Notes: generated by a model from the letters alone, not told the origin. Shown: positions 1 through 12,724, counted from the stretch's first letter. The stretch: DNA of 64,000 nucleotides from Ophioderma brevispina (GCA_023653785.1 JAMKCH010002849.1:62001-126000), one strand, 5' to 3'. Numbers and translations are program-made.

Positions 1-159
1 AGTTATATTTTCATGCGATTTGAATGTTTGTTATAGCTTAAAGAGACAGGACTGATACCAACCTTCTAAGGAATCGCCATTTCTTTAAATTTGCAATTGT
101 TCGGGTGCAGAGCCCCCACCGAGAACGTTTCGAACAATGGCGTAACCGGGGGGGCAGTA

Positions 160-379
160 AAAATGGGAAGGGGGGAAAAAGGGAGGAAGAAGAGAAAAAG
201 AGGGAAAGAGAAGAAAGGGAAAAGAAGAAGAGGAACAAAGATGGAAGAGGAGAAAGGGAAAGGAGAAGAGAAAAAGAGGGAAGAAGAGAAGAGGAAAGAG
301 AGAAGAGAAAAAAGAAAGAAAAACGGAAGGAAAAAGGAGAAGGGAGAAGATAAAAGAGAAGGGAAAAGGAAAGAAAAAT
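160..379. repeat. Purine tract
   Basis: About 220 bases of almost pure A/G on the plus strand (GGAAGAAG-type). It creates three overlapping Lys/Glu/Arg-rich open frames and a Ser/Phe-rich antisense one, none of which look real. Confidence 0.9.
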
Positions 380-436
380 ATATTGTAGCATCATATGAAT
401 TTATTGTGATTGTAGCATCAAATGAATTTATTGTGA

Positions 437-866
437 AATTTGTGCTCTGAAAACAATTAGTTTTTACGGTCTAAGATGAGCAAATTAAACAGAAGAACAG
501 AAGAACTGTCTAGGGGCTCCGCCCCTGAACCCCCCAGGGCCCTGAGGCGGACCCATTGATCCCACCCGTGTAGGCTTTTGCGGCAAGACGCTCGCACATT
601 AATCATCCCCAAGCTGGTACTGGAATCGGGAAACCTTTTGAGCCTTGAAATTTGTGCTCTGAAACACTACTTTTGTAGTGGCAGTGTAGAAGCTTCCGGG
701 TACTCTACCCCTGGATCCCTGGACCTCACCAGGGGGGCCCTGTACCCCACCAGCGTAGGCCTTCGCGGCAAGGCTCGCACATTGATCATCACCAAAGCTG
801 GTACAGAAATCGGAAAATCTCTTGAGCCTTTTTTTTTTTTTTTTTTTTTTCCCCCCCCCCCCCCCC
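437..866. repeat. Two diverged tandem units and a T22C16 block
   Basis: Units at about 437-647 and 648-832 both run from AATTTGTGCTCTGAAA through GTAGGC(T/C)TT(T/C)GCGGCAAG and CTCGCACATT.ATCATC to GAGCC. The second is followed by T22 (829-850) then C16 (851-866). The open frame 578-895 spans the units and has no family. Confidence 0.65.
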
Positions 867-940
867 GGGTCAAGTCTGGTTATGCCCCAGGCTGAAATTG
901 AAGCAGATGTTGAGATACATTATGATGAGTGGTCACTTAC

Positions 941-1164
941 AATCATTATCTGTGATTGTCCAAACACAAACATTACTGTTTGAATCCACGTCTGTTTGAT
1001 CACTATGGGGTCTAATGCGAACCGTGAAATCTTCGTCGATTTCGCGTTCTGTGTCGTCATTGATGAGGATCTCCTTTTGATACTGGCTCCAGTTGCTTCA
1101 AATTGCAACACGTAACACCTAGTATACTCCTTGGCGTCCGATGCAGACCAGATTGGTGAACTTA
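941..1164 (-). CDS. Calx-beta exon (C-terminal part, domain 4), one base short
   Basis: An internal exon of the minus-strand multi-Calx-beta gene. It starts after an attcttag acceptor and ends at a GTAAGT donor. Translation begins SSPIWSASDAKEYT, matching the strand that follows the internal intron in the other domains. After one frame change it reads WSQYQKEILINDD, then TEREIDEDFTVRI, and ends TITDND, the typical acidic end of a Calx-beta domain. The length is 224 bp; phase 1 at both ends needs 225. The frame breaks near 1091-1096, where one extra A in a short A run would restore it, so a deleted base is likely. The short partner exon is at 2663-2772. Calx-beta domains are extracellular or cytosolic calcium-binding beta-sandwiches; an extracellular matrix or adhesion role is inferred from the tandem layout. 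Confidence 0.72.
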
Positions 1165-2662
1165 CTAAGAATTGAAACATAGAGTGTTACGACCGCTTCT
1201 TTTCTGAAAAAGGAGTATTCCTTAAAAAGCACATTGGGATTATATATATATATATATCCGTCTGAAGATTCGGTACCCAGTGATCGTAGTGAGGGTAACC
1301 GTGAAACTCGAGTGAACGGTTGCCTTTTAGATCTATACTTTTGTTTTAAATTATATATATGAAGATATCTATATATATAATATATATATATATATATTAT
1401 ATAGTAATTACAAAGTCTTACCTCTTGAAGGCAACGTTCTCTGAGTTCACGGCATACCTCACTTACGATTCACACAGGTTCCGATCGTTCAGACGGATGA
1501 TGACTCATAGTCGCGTCTTAACCGAAGACATGTATGTATATATCCATGCCGTTGTGTCACGACTGAGCCATTTCCATCACTGGTCTGACTTTTCCAAATA
1601 GTCGAAGAGTGCTCAACCACTACGATCGTGGGGCGTAATATAACCTCATAGTAAACAGTATTATTACAGGGGACTATCTAAATCCCCCCTTTGGAATTAA
1701 GAGTGCTCAATCCCATTATGAGAGCGTAAATAAATCACAAATATAGACCTCTGGAAGGCAACCGTTACTCTGAGTTCACGGCATACCCCACTTACGATCA
1801 CAGGGTATCCAATCTTCAGACGGATGATAACTCATATTTCCCGTCTTAACCAGAAGACATGTGTGTATATACATGCCGTGGTGTCACGACTGAAGCATTC
1901 CAGCACTGGGTCCTGTTACTTTTCCACATGTCCGAGAGTGCTCAACCACTACGAATAGTGGGGGCGTAATATAACATCATAGTAAACAGTAAAATTATCA
2001 GAGTAACGGTTTGCCTTCCAGAGGTCTATCTTTGTAATTTATTTTACGGTAATCGCTCCTCCTATAATGGGATTGAGCACTCTGAATTCCAAAGAATATT
2101 CCACCTGGAATTAAGATAACGGTTGCCTTCGAGAGGTCTATAACTTTTGTAATTCTTTTACGCTTTTCCTATAATGGGAGTTGAGCCTCTTATTCCAAAG
2201 ATAGTCCCTGTAAATAATGACTGTTTACTATGATGTTATATTATCTATATATATATATATATAATCTGAAGAGTTCCAAACGAAGAGTCAACTCAGATAT
2301 CTTTAAAACACTTACTCTCAGGATGGTTTTATACTCTCAAGTTTCAGTCAGTCCGTACCCATGATTACGGTTTTGACAGAAATTACTTTCCACCCCATTA
2401 AAGAGTGATTTCGATGCTTCAATTTCAGTGTAATTGATTTTCCGCACGTCAATATACGGATTTTATTAATTTCTAGCGATTTCAGCTAAATGTAGTTACT
2501 ATACGTAGCTTCATGATATTATTTATATGTTAATGGCAGAATACAAAAGTTAATGTAACATGGTAGTCTACAGCAATATTATGAAATTGAATTACATTTT
2601 ATGACATTTTTAAAAAACATTTTCATTTACTTACTTCGCATTGGTCTTTATAGCTAGCTTAC
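1165..2662. repeat. Intron filled by a direct and inverted repeat array
   Basis: The intron between two Calx-beta exons. Most of it is a repeat cluster. A unit at about 1412-1640 recurs at about 1739-1960 (period near 327 bp; shared motif TTCACGGCATACC). The arm at 1691-1770 (GTGCTCAATCCCATTAT, then ACCTCTGGAAGGCAACCG) is repeated in reverse complement at 2001-2091 and again, more diverged, at 2109-2200. A solo arm lies at 15845-15960. TA microsatellites sit at about 1240-1257, 1370-1402 and 2244-2264. It looks like nested fold-back DNA elements; no coding sequence is recognised. Confidence 0.7.
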
Positions 2663-2772
2663 ATACAGAATCGGAATTCGCGCTTAGATTTCCAACCCTT
2701 TCAAGGATCACTGGCACCTTTCCTACACCTTCCTCGACAATATTTTCCACCCCCACAATTTTGATACAAGTG
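2663..2772 (-). CDS. Calx-beta exon (N-terminal part, domain 4), one base short
   Basis: A short internal exon with acceptor ttgttatag and donor GTAAGC. Translation contains VENIVEEGVGKVPVILERVG, the canonical opening of a Calx-beta domain (hydrophobic strand, then EEG, then a V-x-V-x-L-x-R strand). The exon is 110 bp; the phase-1 symmetry of its neighbours predicts 111. The only homopolymer in the way is a C5 run (G5 on the coding strand) at 2750-2754. One more G there would give phase 1 at both ends, so this looks like a sequencing or assembly deletion. It joins in phase to the C-terminal exon at 941-1164. Without that base the acceptor would be phase 2, unlike all other junctions in the gene. 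Confidence 0.72.
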
Positions 2773-3445
2773 CTATAACAAAACATGACAGTATAGGTAA
2801 TTAGGTAAAACATAGGCATTTAAGGTCCCATGAAATGAGATGATAAACTACTCCAAATCTTTACGGGGCATTTCATTCCAATAAACGGGGCCAGAAAAAG
2901 AATACACTATACCAGTGATATCATTATTGAAACTATTGATTTTTTCAGTCAGTGTCATGAATAGATTTCACACCAGTCACCTGGATATTTCTATTACTCT
3001 CTGAAAAATCAATAGTTTTCACTAATGATGTCATCACCACCCAAATATGAATCTTTCAGTCCCTCTCCTTGTAGACTTTACCCACCCACAATCAATTCTA
3101 TTTGCATTTCCTGGTACTTTAAAGAAAAGTTTACCCGACAAAATCTTTAAAAATAATTTTTGTTTTTGTAGGATTTACCAAATTGTCTTTCCGGCTAAAC
3201 TTTAGAATACCACAACCATTTTGCGGTGCCGCGAAGCTACTCCTTTGTAAAAAGGGAGCTACGGCGGCAACGAGAGCTCAACCTAACCAGATACATATAC
3301 GCGATTAGTTCCCAAATCTCTTGTTTTATCATTGATGTATCGATGCCGCTGATGTGCAGACTGTCTATCCACATTTTACAACGAATGTTTAAATTTTTAA
3401 AAAATTAACAAATGTAATCATTTATATTTTGTGATCACATCATAC
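2773..3445. other. Short intron, nothing recognised
   Basis: The intron between Calx-beta exons 3446-3691 and 2663-2772, the shortest seen in the gene (0.67 kb). It is AT-rich without a recognisable element. An open frame at 3226-3408 on the plus strand has no family features and is treated as chance. Confidence 0.6.
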
Positions 3446-3691
3446 CGTCATCATCTAAGATTGTAACAGAAGTTGTCGTTGGCGTATCGATTTCCCCATC
3501 GGAATCTGTCAAGGTTATTTGAAAACTCTCACTATCCTCCTTCAATATGTCATTCAAGATAGGCACAGAGATTGTGCTAGAGGTTACTCCGGTGGTTGAA
3601 GATGGCGCTGTCACGGAGATACTCTGGCTTGTAAAATCAGTTTCCGTTGCTGGGGTCCCGTCAGTAACACCAGATGAATCGACGCTGAGAG
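3446..3691 (-). CDS. Calx-beta exon (C-terminal part, domain 3), intact
   Basis: A clean internal exon of 246 bp (82 codons), phase 1 at both ends. The acceptor is aacttgtag and the donor is G|GTATGATG. It is open throughout. It begins LSVDSSGVTDGTPATETDFT, runs through a serine/threonine-rich strand and VPILNDILKEDSESFQITL, and ends SVTILDDD, a textbook Calx-beta C-terminal two thirds. The first strands of this domain must be in an upstream short exon between 3692 and 16343 that I could not find. The downstream partner is the short exon at 2663-2772, which opens domain 4. An extracellular repeat-protein role is inferred from the family; calcium binding through the acidic loop is known for the fold, not shown here. 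Confidence 0.85.
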
Positions 3692-3910
3692 CTACAAGTT
3701 AGATCAAGCATAATTATTATCTTTACATTTTACACAATGACTTTGAAGGGGAGAGGGTGTTCGAGCCAATCGCTTAAACTGATCTATATAGTACCGACAG
3801 CGACTATATGCCCGTCCTCCAAAGGTCTTTTTTGCAAGAACGGATGACATCGTAGGTTATCATTGGGGGTATATGTCATGTTCTAGGGTTGCCTGGAATG
3901 TACAGAGTAA

Positions 3911-4217
3911 TTAAAGGCACTATCAGTTATTTGCTAAGGCAGAAACTCTAATAAATCATCAAAAATCTGATGTTTGCCTGCCTGTAACACGTATGGGTGT
4001 CCTAACATTCCCTCCAACTCATCGCAACCTAATGAGGACAAAATCTGATGTTTTAGTCATTACTCTCAGTACGGACACTTACTACAACACGTAATTGAAT
4101 GGAGATTCATGTCTTTGAACACTGTTGTTTTCTTCCTTTTCAGTCAATTTTTCAATTTGAAAAATAATTGGAGAATTATTTTGACTCTTTGGGGTAAATC
4201 ACTGATAGTGTCTTTAA
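3911..4217. mobile_element. TTAA-flanked MITE, GCACTATCAGTGATTT family
   Basis: The left end reads TTAAAGGCACTATCAGTTAT and the right end is the reverse complement of TTAAAGACACTATCAGTGAT, so the termini are inverted repeats with TTAA at both edges (307 bp). No coding capacity. A second, more diverged copy ends at 12470. TTAA edges are typical of piggyBac-type or Kolobok-type non-autonomous elements; the superfamily is not proven. Confidence 0.7.
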
Positions 4218-7200
4218 ATCAGAAAATAAGAACTGCAGAGGATGACTTTTATCTCACAATCAGTATTTTTGTATTTCAGGGGAGCTCCCTTTATTTCTGG
4301 ACGTGCATTTCGACAAGCAATTTCGCACATTTATTAAAATATCATTTATATGCGGTCGATTTTCATGAAAACGGTACATTTTGGAGGTAAGACACACACA
4401 CAAAATTGTCTCAAAATTGTAAGTTTTATGTTTTAAACATTTAAGTATTCAATACCTATTATGGGAAAATAACATTGTCAACAACACTTCTTACGTTTCT
4501 GCACAGTTTGCACACAAACATTTTGCACAGCAAAAGGATAGGGTTTATTACGGCGTTATCAAAATTTTAAAGCAACAAAACATGTCAACTGATTACATTA
4601 TCAGAGAGGTTGCTGGGAACAATTTTATTTGTACGAAGTTAAAGTTTGAGTAGCTAATTGAACTAATTTGTTTAGTTTATTGAGTATTGAATTCTGCCTG
4701 ACAATTATACCTCATAATAAACAAATATTAAGATACCTTTTACTAATTTATTCTAAAGATGCATTTGATTGAAACCATATCATTCAATGGCTAAATTATA
4801 GTTGGTGATGGAAACAAAAACGCATTCAACGTAATAAACTATAAACAATAACGTAGTAAACATTTTTGACCATTTTTCACATCTCCCATTGACTAAGATG
4901 TATCTAAGTTTATATAATTTTGTGGTCGGGAAATGAGTGTCTATGCCACTCTTGATCAATATTTAAATGCTTGTTTGGTGCTGAGAAATGGGGATAACGT
5001 AATACCTTCCTTAAAAAGGTCAACGTTTTCTTAGACTTTTATAATATCATTGTGGATTAAAGAAAATACTATTTCAAACTACAGCATTATGTTTATCTTG
5101 AAAAAGATGGCACAATTAATATCGTAAAAGAAGTTTTTCCAAACTTCGCCAAATGCTTTATGAAGCATAACGTACTAAACATTGTTTTTCATGGACATTA
5201 TGTTTTTATTTGTTGTAAAATATAAAAATAAATTAATACAAGGAAAACATCATACATAATTTTTCTACACATGTTTGGCGACAAGAAAATGATAATGGAA
5301 GCATGGCAACTATATATGGGCAAATTCAGCTCAACGGCTACTATCAAAATATTACGTTTTGTTCCATTAAAGCATTGTTTTAAAAAACGTTTTATAACCA
5401 AAGACACAAATATTTATGGGAATGCACCGATATATATATTATTATATATATATTAATATATATAATAATATAATATCTATATATATAATATACTCACATC
5501 AAATAAGTATAATAGTGCAAATCTAACGGGTGGGGGGTGTCGCACCTGTCCCAAATTCCACAAAAGGTCCATTTTGAGTTGATTTGTTTTTCCAATTAAC
5601 GTCAATAAAATAAGAAAAGTCCATAAAAATCTGCGCTATATGTTTAAAAGTGTTTTTTTTTCGAGCACGCCTAAAAGAAATGCGTCATCGTCTGAAAATG
5701 CACAAAAATGTTGTCATGTCCGATGGGCCTAAGAGTTTATAGTTTAGATAACTTCTGTACAATCACAATATATTTTAAGGGGTTATTCTCATATATTCCT
5801 ATTCCTACGTCTCAAAATTGGTATTTCCACCACAAAATATATGAGATCTAGTTTATAATTACAAAGCGCTAACTCCACAATTTCTCCAAACATCGAATTT
5901 ATTGTCATTGATTATCTAGACCAGTCTGTCTTTAATAATTCACAATATTTAAAAGCTACATTACCAAAATACAAAATTAACAAAATGATAAACCTTAATA
6001 TTAAAAAAAAAAAAAAAAAAAATCCAAAACGGGGGTTGTGTCGTTAGTTAAACAATGACAATCCTAACGTTGATTCAGCCTATCATACAGAGAACCAAAC
6101 ACATACTTGCAGTGATCTTCGGATCCGCCATTGCGGGACAAACCCATCACCGCATGTTTGGCCTTTCACACATACACCACTGTTGCAGACACAGGGCCTT
6201 CATCTTCAAGACGTCACGCTCTGTATACATCATGCTCCACACCTTGGGGGAAATGGTTAAACCATTAAGCCATTCCTCAATTGAGCGGTACGCACACACA
6301 CGCACGAGCATACGCACGCACACACACAGCAACACACAAACACAACACCAGATATTTATTCAAATTTCGAAATTTGCTATAGACCATGTGGAATTCAATA
6401 TTAGATATAAATAATCCAGATCTTGCCAGATACTTGACGACGCACCATACAGATAACTCTATATTGCTTCCAAGAAAGTACCAGTCTTAGAACGGTTTGT
6501 AATACTACACCTTTTTCTGATAGAATTAAAAAAAACGGCGTGTATTACTCGTCCTCTATTATTTTTATATCGGCCGTTTTATGAGTTCCGCAAAACGCAG
6601 TTATCTATGATGTATGATTTTGTACCAAATCTAGTCGAAATATTTCCATGGTTACCTCGCCCCATCTTCAGTCCACCTCCTTAATCATTGGACACAGTCA
6701 CGTTGTCACAGAGCAGTAGTCAAACCAGCTGGTAGAGTCACGTATTTTCATTAATCTCTTGAAACGTCATCTGCGTTGCAGCACAGAGCCGGTCCATAGC
6801 TGAGTTTTGTACGCCTAAAATATTGAAGATAAAATCCTCATCGTGGTCACATTAGCTAATAAAAAAACTTCGCTAGATATCATTTAACTATTTTATATAT
6901 TGGCCTTTTGTCGGTGATATTACAATGTTTCTCGATCATTAAAAAAGCTTCCACTATGGGTCCTGAATACCGTAAGAAAGGTTTTTGTTTTGGTTGGTTT
7001 TTGCATTTACCCCTCGAATTACAAAAGAAATTGCATAAAATGGCAAGTTATGAATGGGACTTCTATATGAAAACGTCTACCCTATTGGGGCGCACAACAC
7101 TAACTTTCTCCACAATTTAAGTATTTCCGTAAAAAAACAGACCTTCGGGAGATATTTTGGGGACCGCTTTCCAGTGAGGGTGGTATGTTATAATAACCGT

Positions 7201-8752
7201 AAAAGAGTTGCCTTTTTATCGCTGAGATTTCACACATTTTGAAACTCTCGATTCTGTGTAAACTATACACTTGACTTCAGGCCCTGGATAAGGAAAGGGG
7301 ATAAGTTTTTTTTTTTCTGGTTCATTTAACACTAACAAGCAAAAAACATCCACACCCCACAACGTTGTTTTGTTGTTGTTGTTTTGTTGTGTTGGTTTGA
7401 ATGGTGCTTTCCCTGTCTAGGGCTATGTGCGCCAGAACACAATACGATGTGAAATTCGATTACGCAATTCTAATTCATATATGTAGACAATGTAGACTGT
7501 GGTACTGCATGAACGCTGCAACTTGTCATCTCAAAACAATAAAAAACGGTAGCTTTACGGACCACCAGCCCTGTTTTTGCCAAGATTTTTCTCAGCCAAG
7601 CCGCAATTGTCCCTCCAAGCTCCATAGTCGCTGGAATCCACGCGTCAGTAGTGCTGGTAGAAATAACGCTAGTCAATCTCGGTATCAGGTCAATAAAATA
7701 CCCATATGTCCCCGTTAGTTCCCCCAGGCTGTCTCCGCGCTCGTACCAGCTCGAGTCGCTGGGAACTAACCGTCTCCAGCCTCGCATCCTTGCACGAGTA
7801 CTTCTGGTATAACCAAGCTGTAAACCCATTCTGGACGAACGCTGGTAGGGCCTATAAATTCAGAGCATTAAACCGTGCTGGAACGACACTGGTAAGCCTG
7901 GGCTATCCCGCCTGGTACCACGTGGAGGTGGGGGTTTGGGGCTTGCCCGACGAACACATACTGTGCCGGTTCTACGGGCCTTACAAGACACCCCACAAAC
8001 CACCAAAATCACTTTTAATTTACTTAAATAGTTGTATATATAATTCTTAGAGTTCCAAACCACTGTGGTAAGTCCCCGCCAGGCATAAAAAGTCCTCTCT
8101 CTTGCATTGTTGTCCGTGGGTCTGTTTATGTGTGTTGGCGTAATTGCACGTTTGTTTTTAGTTTTGTGTTTTTTAGATTCTCATACATACCAATTGTCAC
8201 CTCGTTGTCAACATAACCTGTTCGCTCCACCACACTTTCAAAAATCGTCTCTCAACTTTCCACTTACTATAATATTGCCTTGCATCATTGACAGCAGGGA
8301 GGTGCAAAGTTCGAAGGAAAGAGAGCAACACGCAGGCAGAAAAAAAGCCTTACCATGGACCATGCGGATGGGATCCCAACAACAACTGGGGTGGACCCGG
8401 GGAAACCAACCGTTAGACACTCCGTTTATTTTGTGTTAGGGAACTTCGAAGACAGTCATGTCGGCAGCCAACGCTCTCAGACCCTGACGGAAGGACATAT
8501 TTCCGTCATGTGCGCACGGATGCAAGGGAAAGGGAATGGAGGGGTCACTCGGGCCCACATACGAATAACGAGTGAGACGGTCTGTACGAGAGGACAAAGA
8601 GGAATAGCGCGGAATCCTGGGACGCATCATTTTCTCCCATCCTGTGGTTTGAATTCGAATTCAGCTGAGGAGGTTAATAAATGGATATTGTATGTGTGAT
8701 TGCATTGATAATTTTGGTAGCTTCCTGTGTTAACATTTCAACACGTACAGTC

Positions 8753-8898
8753 AGGGGCGGATCCAGGATTTTAAACTTCACATTACCGGGCGGGGGCTGA
8801 AAATGCTAAACTGTCCAAAAAGGTCCAAAATGGGCTATTTTGCAAGATTTTGCAGAATTACCGGAGGCGCACGCGCCCCCTCCCTGGATCCGCGCAGG
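8753..8898. mobile_element. hAT-type mini-element
   Basis: The left terminus CAGGGGCGGATCCAGG and the right terminus CCTGGATCCGCGCAGG are near-perfect inverted repeats about 145 bp apart, with a GC-rich interior and no open frame. CAGGGGCGGA-type ends are characteristic of hAT non-autonomous elements. No clean 8-bp target duplication is visible. Confidence 0.6.
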
Positions 8899-10761
8899 CT
8901 CTCAAACAGATGAAGAGATATTCCACACGAATGTCTGCGCTTAATTCTGATGAATACAAAGGGAAATGTCAAAACGGAAGATACCAACACCGCTTGGAAA
9001 GCAAGCGTTCAGTATTACAGCGATAATTTTTTGGCGGGAAACAATAGACTATACATCAGTAGGGTTTTTATTTTCTAGTTTAAGGAAGAAAACTTTATTA
9101 CCCCTTTTTTGCTTCGAAAATTACCACCTCCCCAAGAAACCCCTCTTTCTGCTCGTCTCTGGGTGGGACCCCTATTTTTATACTTTCGATTATTGAGGAA
9201 ACATATTTATATAATCGTGTTTCGCGGTCCACCTGTAGGAAAATCGATTATTTGTATGCGGGATAAGTCCTTCAAATATCAGCAATTATATCCCTGCCCG
9301 GAGGCCGGGAAAGAAATTGATTTCCCTTCGGGGAATAGGCCCCTAATTGCGAAGCAAAAGCAGGATTTTATAGAGTTTGTTGGGATGAGTGACAAGCTTA
9401 AACTGGCAGAAGCGAAAAACGTTTTAGTGGAAAATTTAAAAAAAAAATTTGCTATTTGACAAAGCGGGAATATTTTGGCGGGAGAAGTAGTTGATTTACT
9501 TTGACAAAGAGGTGGCATCGTTTTGGCGGAAAAAAAACGAAAAATTATAACATTAAAAGCAGCCGGGATATTTTTATAAGCAACTTCTGGCTATATAGAT
9601 CAGTGTTATTTCTAGTTTTACCCACCAAAACGTCTTTCGCTTCGTTCCAATTTAAGCTTAATTGTCAAAGGCCCGCAAACTTTATAAATCCCGCTTTTGC
9701 TGTCAAAATTTTCCCCAAAGAAAACCCCTTTCCTATCGGCTTACTGTATTTTGCGAAACGAAACGAAACAGAATTCCCATTGGTTACAACACGCTTTTTC
9801 GCTTTATGCACTGTAAGCCATTTTTAAATATCGTCCTCCGGACGGGACACTATTCCTACTACTTTGTTCACAGCTGTTTGAAAGTCTCATTTATTACGAA
9901 AAAAAAAAAAAGGATAAAACAAAAAAATCAACGGCGACAGCACCTTTTGTCAACTAATTGTATTATTTATACCACGCACTTCATCCTTTGTACATTTTTG
10001 ACAAATTTTCCATTGCGGGTACATATGATTTTTTATCTAAAAAGTCAATTTTAACACGTCTTTCTATGGGAAATGGGCAATATGAGGCGCTATAACATAG
10101 AAATCATGACCTTGCAGGCCTATATGGCAAGATTCCCGCAATGGATTTGTCTGCTTTTTGGCAGAGGTAATAGCTCTTCCACTCCACGCTCCTACTTCAT
10201 AACCGTTTGCACAAATTGTCGCCATTTGCTTAACATGTTCAACGTGTTATTATCAAATAAAAGAGACGATTTGTGTGGGGTCAACAGCTGTGTGTTGGGA
10301 GAAACTATATTTATATATCGTGTTCGGGGCCCATGCAAAAAAAAAAGTATTTCTTGTACGAGGTAACACACCTTGATTTTCACCCTGGCAGGATTCCTCC
10401 TCTCATCCCCAACATTAAAAAACGCCTCTAAAATGAACCTGGTTACTCGATGAGAACTTTTGACAACAAACATATAGTTTGGAACCCCCACAATAGATTT
10501 TACGGGCACTAAGGAGGACGTCAGTAATTTAGTGATAAAGAATTACAATATTAGTTTCCTGGGCATATTTGAATAGATATACTGCATTTTGTTGAGAGTG
10601 ACTTTTTAAATTTCTTTCTCCATTGACAATTACAAAATAAAAAAGTCAGTTGCGAATTTCTCAAACGCAATTTTTTTTTTTCTGTTTTCCGGGGTCTAAA
10701 AAAATATTTTCTCTGGTAAGCACATATTTTCTTTTCTACTTTCTTCACATTTACAGCTAGT

Positions 10762-11596
10762 TTAACACTTAAGTGACCAAGGGGTTTTCACTCCATTGGT
10801 GGCCCAAGGGGGGGGGGGGGTTCCATGGGACCCCCCCCCCAAGGAAACCACTTTTCCCGAGGGAATTTTTGCACGAATTTCTACCACAATTTTGAAGTTC
10901 CTAAGAACAACCCAAATCCTTCAATAAAAAATGAGATTTTGTTATTTTGGGTGCACATTAGGGGCAAAACTTGTTTTCAACAAAACACACGCGAAACTTG
11001 GCAAAAAGACGGAAAAATTCAAATGAGCCCCTTGTCCTTACATCAAACATTTAAAAACTTTTTTATGTTGATATCTATTCTAGAAGACCCAAATTACTTT
11101 ATATTTAACAACAAACCAGCAGTTTAGGGAATCCTGTCTTTTTTTACGGGTGTTGCCAATACACGTCATTTTCCCATAGAGTTTGTACATAACGGTTTAG
11201 CAACGGACATGATGAAATTGTTTGTTTTCACACATAACGGTAAGTATTTTAATGTTCTATGAATTGTTACTTACATGTATGTGTGAACTTATATCAGCAA
11301 AAAAAAAAATTTGCCTTTGGTTCTCGGTTTCTTATTCTTATTTTTTAAAAAATATTCTCAAATGACTTCCTTTAGTGTGCCAAGAGGGGGGGGGTGGGGT
11401 TCCCGATTGGACCCCCAGCTAATTACATCATTAACGGCTTGGCCGATTTTTATTCTTTTGGTATGAAAAGAAGCGCATTTAAAGTCAGACAATTACAAAA
11501 ATTTCGGCGCAAAAATCGCACGCGTAACGCGGCCAGCGGCGAAAACAAATTTTGGGGGTCCTAGGACCCCCCCCCCTTGGTCAGCTTAAGTGTTAA
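10762..11596 (-). mobile_element. TTAA-flanked MITE, CACTTAAGTG family, full copy
   Basis: It begins TTAACACTTAAGTGACCAAG and ends CTTAAGTGTTAA, so both edges are TTAA and the termini are inverted repeats with an internal palindrome CACTTAAGTG. The interior has several G/C homopolymer modules (G runs then TTCCATGGGACC then C runs) and the family blocks AATTGTCTGAC and GGCGAAAAC. No transposase. By internal order it lies opposite to the copy at 59748. The open frame at 10825-11127 lies inside it and is not a gene. Confidence 0.8.
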
Positions 11597-12181
11597 TATA
11601 CCTTTTGGATGTTTTTAGAAAGAAGAATCGACTTTTTAATTTTCAAAATATATACAGCTATGTTGCCTATTGACCACAATTTTTATGACGTCATAAAATT
11701 TGGCTCAACGTTAAAAATAATGGATTTTATTCTTTGCTTATTGATACCTTCCACCAATATCTTTAATTCAAGACATTTTCAAAGCTTCCAATGATATTAT
11801 TTCCCATTGACGAACTAAATAAAATCTCATTTAATTGTTGACTATATAAAAATTAAATTTAAAATTCCCTTTTTCTTCCTCGCATTATATTCTTTTAAAC
11901 CATTTATGGACTCCATAAAGCTGACGTCCGTATTTGCGTGGGTTTAAAGGTTGTAGGTATACTTCAAAGGGAAATCATCAAATGTACCTATCATTCAAAT
12001 GTTTTACAAGCACCCTTCTGCTGTTTCAACCAGAGGCACTGTTGTCAATTCTAATGCTGAAATTACTGAGTGTTCCTATTTCTCTTACCTGCATTAAAGG
12101 CCTATCAGTGACCACCCCGAAACAAAAACAAAAGAAGGGTTTTACCCCCCCCCCCCCAAAATATGCAAATTAGCTGGGTAG

Positions 12182-12470
12182 CTTAAAAGTGTAGGATAAA
12201 TCTGTAGAATTCCTCATAATCTTTAAACAAAATGATAGAAAAGGAAGCAAAACCAGCAATATTCAAAGTATGAATCTCAATTCCATTACGTTTGAAGAAA
12301 GTGCCTACCGACAGCAGTACAAAAACTACCCCCGATTTTGTCATTATTGGTAGGCTGATTGTGGTCCGTATCACCCGTAGGGTCTGTTAGTTTGCCAGTG
12401 TCCAAAAAATGTGATTTTTGATGATTTTTTTTGATTTTCTGACGTAGCAAATCACTGATAGTGCCTTTAA
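12182..12470. mobile_element. Degraded TTAA MITE, GCACTATCAGTGATTT family
   Basis: The right end (plus strand) reads AAATCACTGATAGTGCCTTTAA, matching in reverse the terminus of the element at 3911-4217. The left end near 12182 (TTAAAAGTGTAGGATAAAT) is a weak match at about the right distance (289 versus 307 bp). Minus-strand open frames at 12183-12615 run across it and are treated as chance. Confidence 0.5.
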
Positions 12471-12724
12471 ACACGCATGTACTCCGTCCGCTAAAAATGA
12501 CAAAATCTTCGTAAAGCTTCCCGGGACTCATTTTCTCATCCTTTCCGGTCTTGTGAATAAAATGTGAATGTGAGGGCATGCCGTCAGGAGCGCTGCATAG
12601 GGGGTGTTTCCACACACGAATATTATACTGTTACATTAAGGCCCAAAAAAAAGAACTTTGTCTCAGCTTCTTTGCTAAAAAGCTATTTGTTTGTCTTTTT
12701 TTTACAAAACAAGCTATGACCTAT

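Noticed and set aside
91..450. Lys/Glu/Arg-rich open frames and a Ser/Phe-rich antisense frame
   Set aside because: They are direct products of the purine tract at 160-379; no start context, splice sites or family features.
6147..6335. Cys-rich minus-strand reading near 6050-6290 resembling a Kazal-type domain (CLQQWCMCERP...VCPAMADP)
   Set aside because: It needs a stop to be ignored, the spacing is imperfect and there are no clear splice sites. Not strong enough to call.
11995..12080. A candidate for the missing Calx-beta short exon (LELTTVPLVETAEG on the minus strand after a CAG)
   Set aside because: It has a stop right after the EG motif, would be only about 69 bp and has a weak donor. 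Treated as coincidence.
12286..12615. 109-codon minus-strand open frame with protein-like composition
   Set aside because: It runs across the terminus of a degraded TTAA MITE and shows no domain or splice structure.
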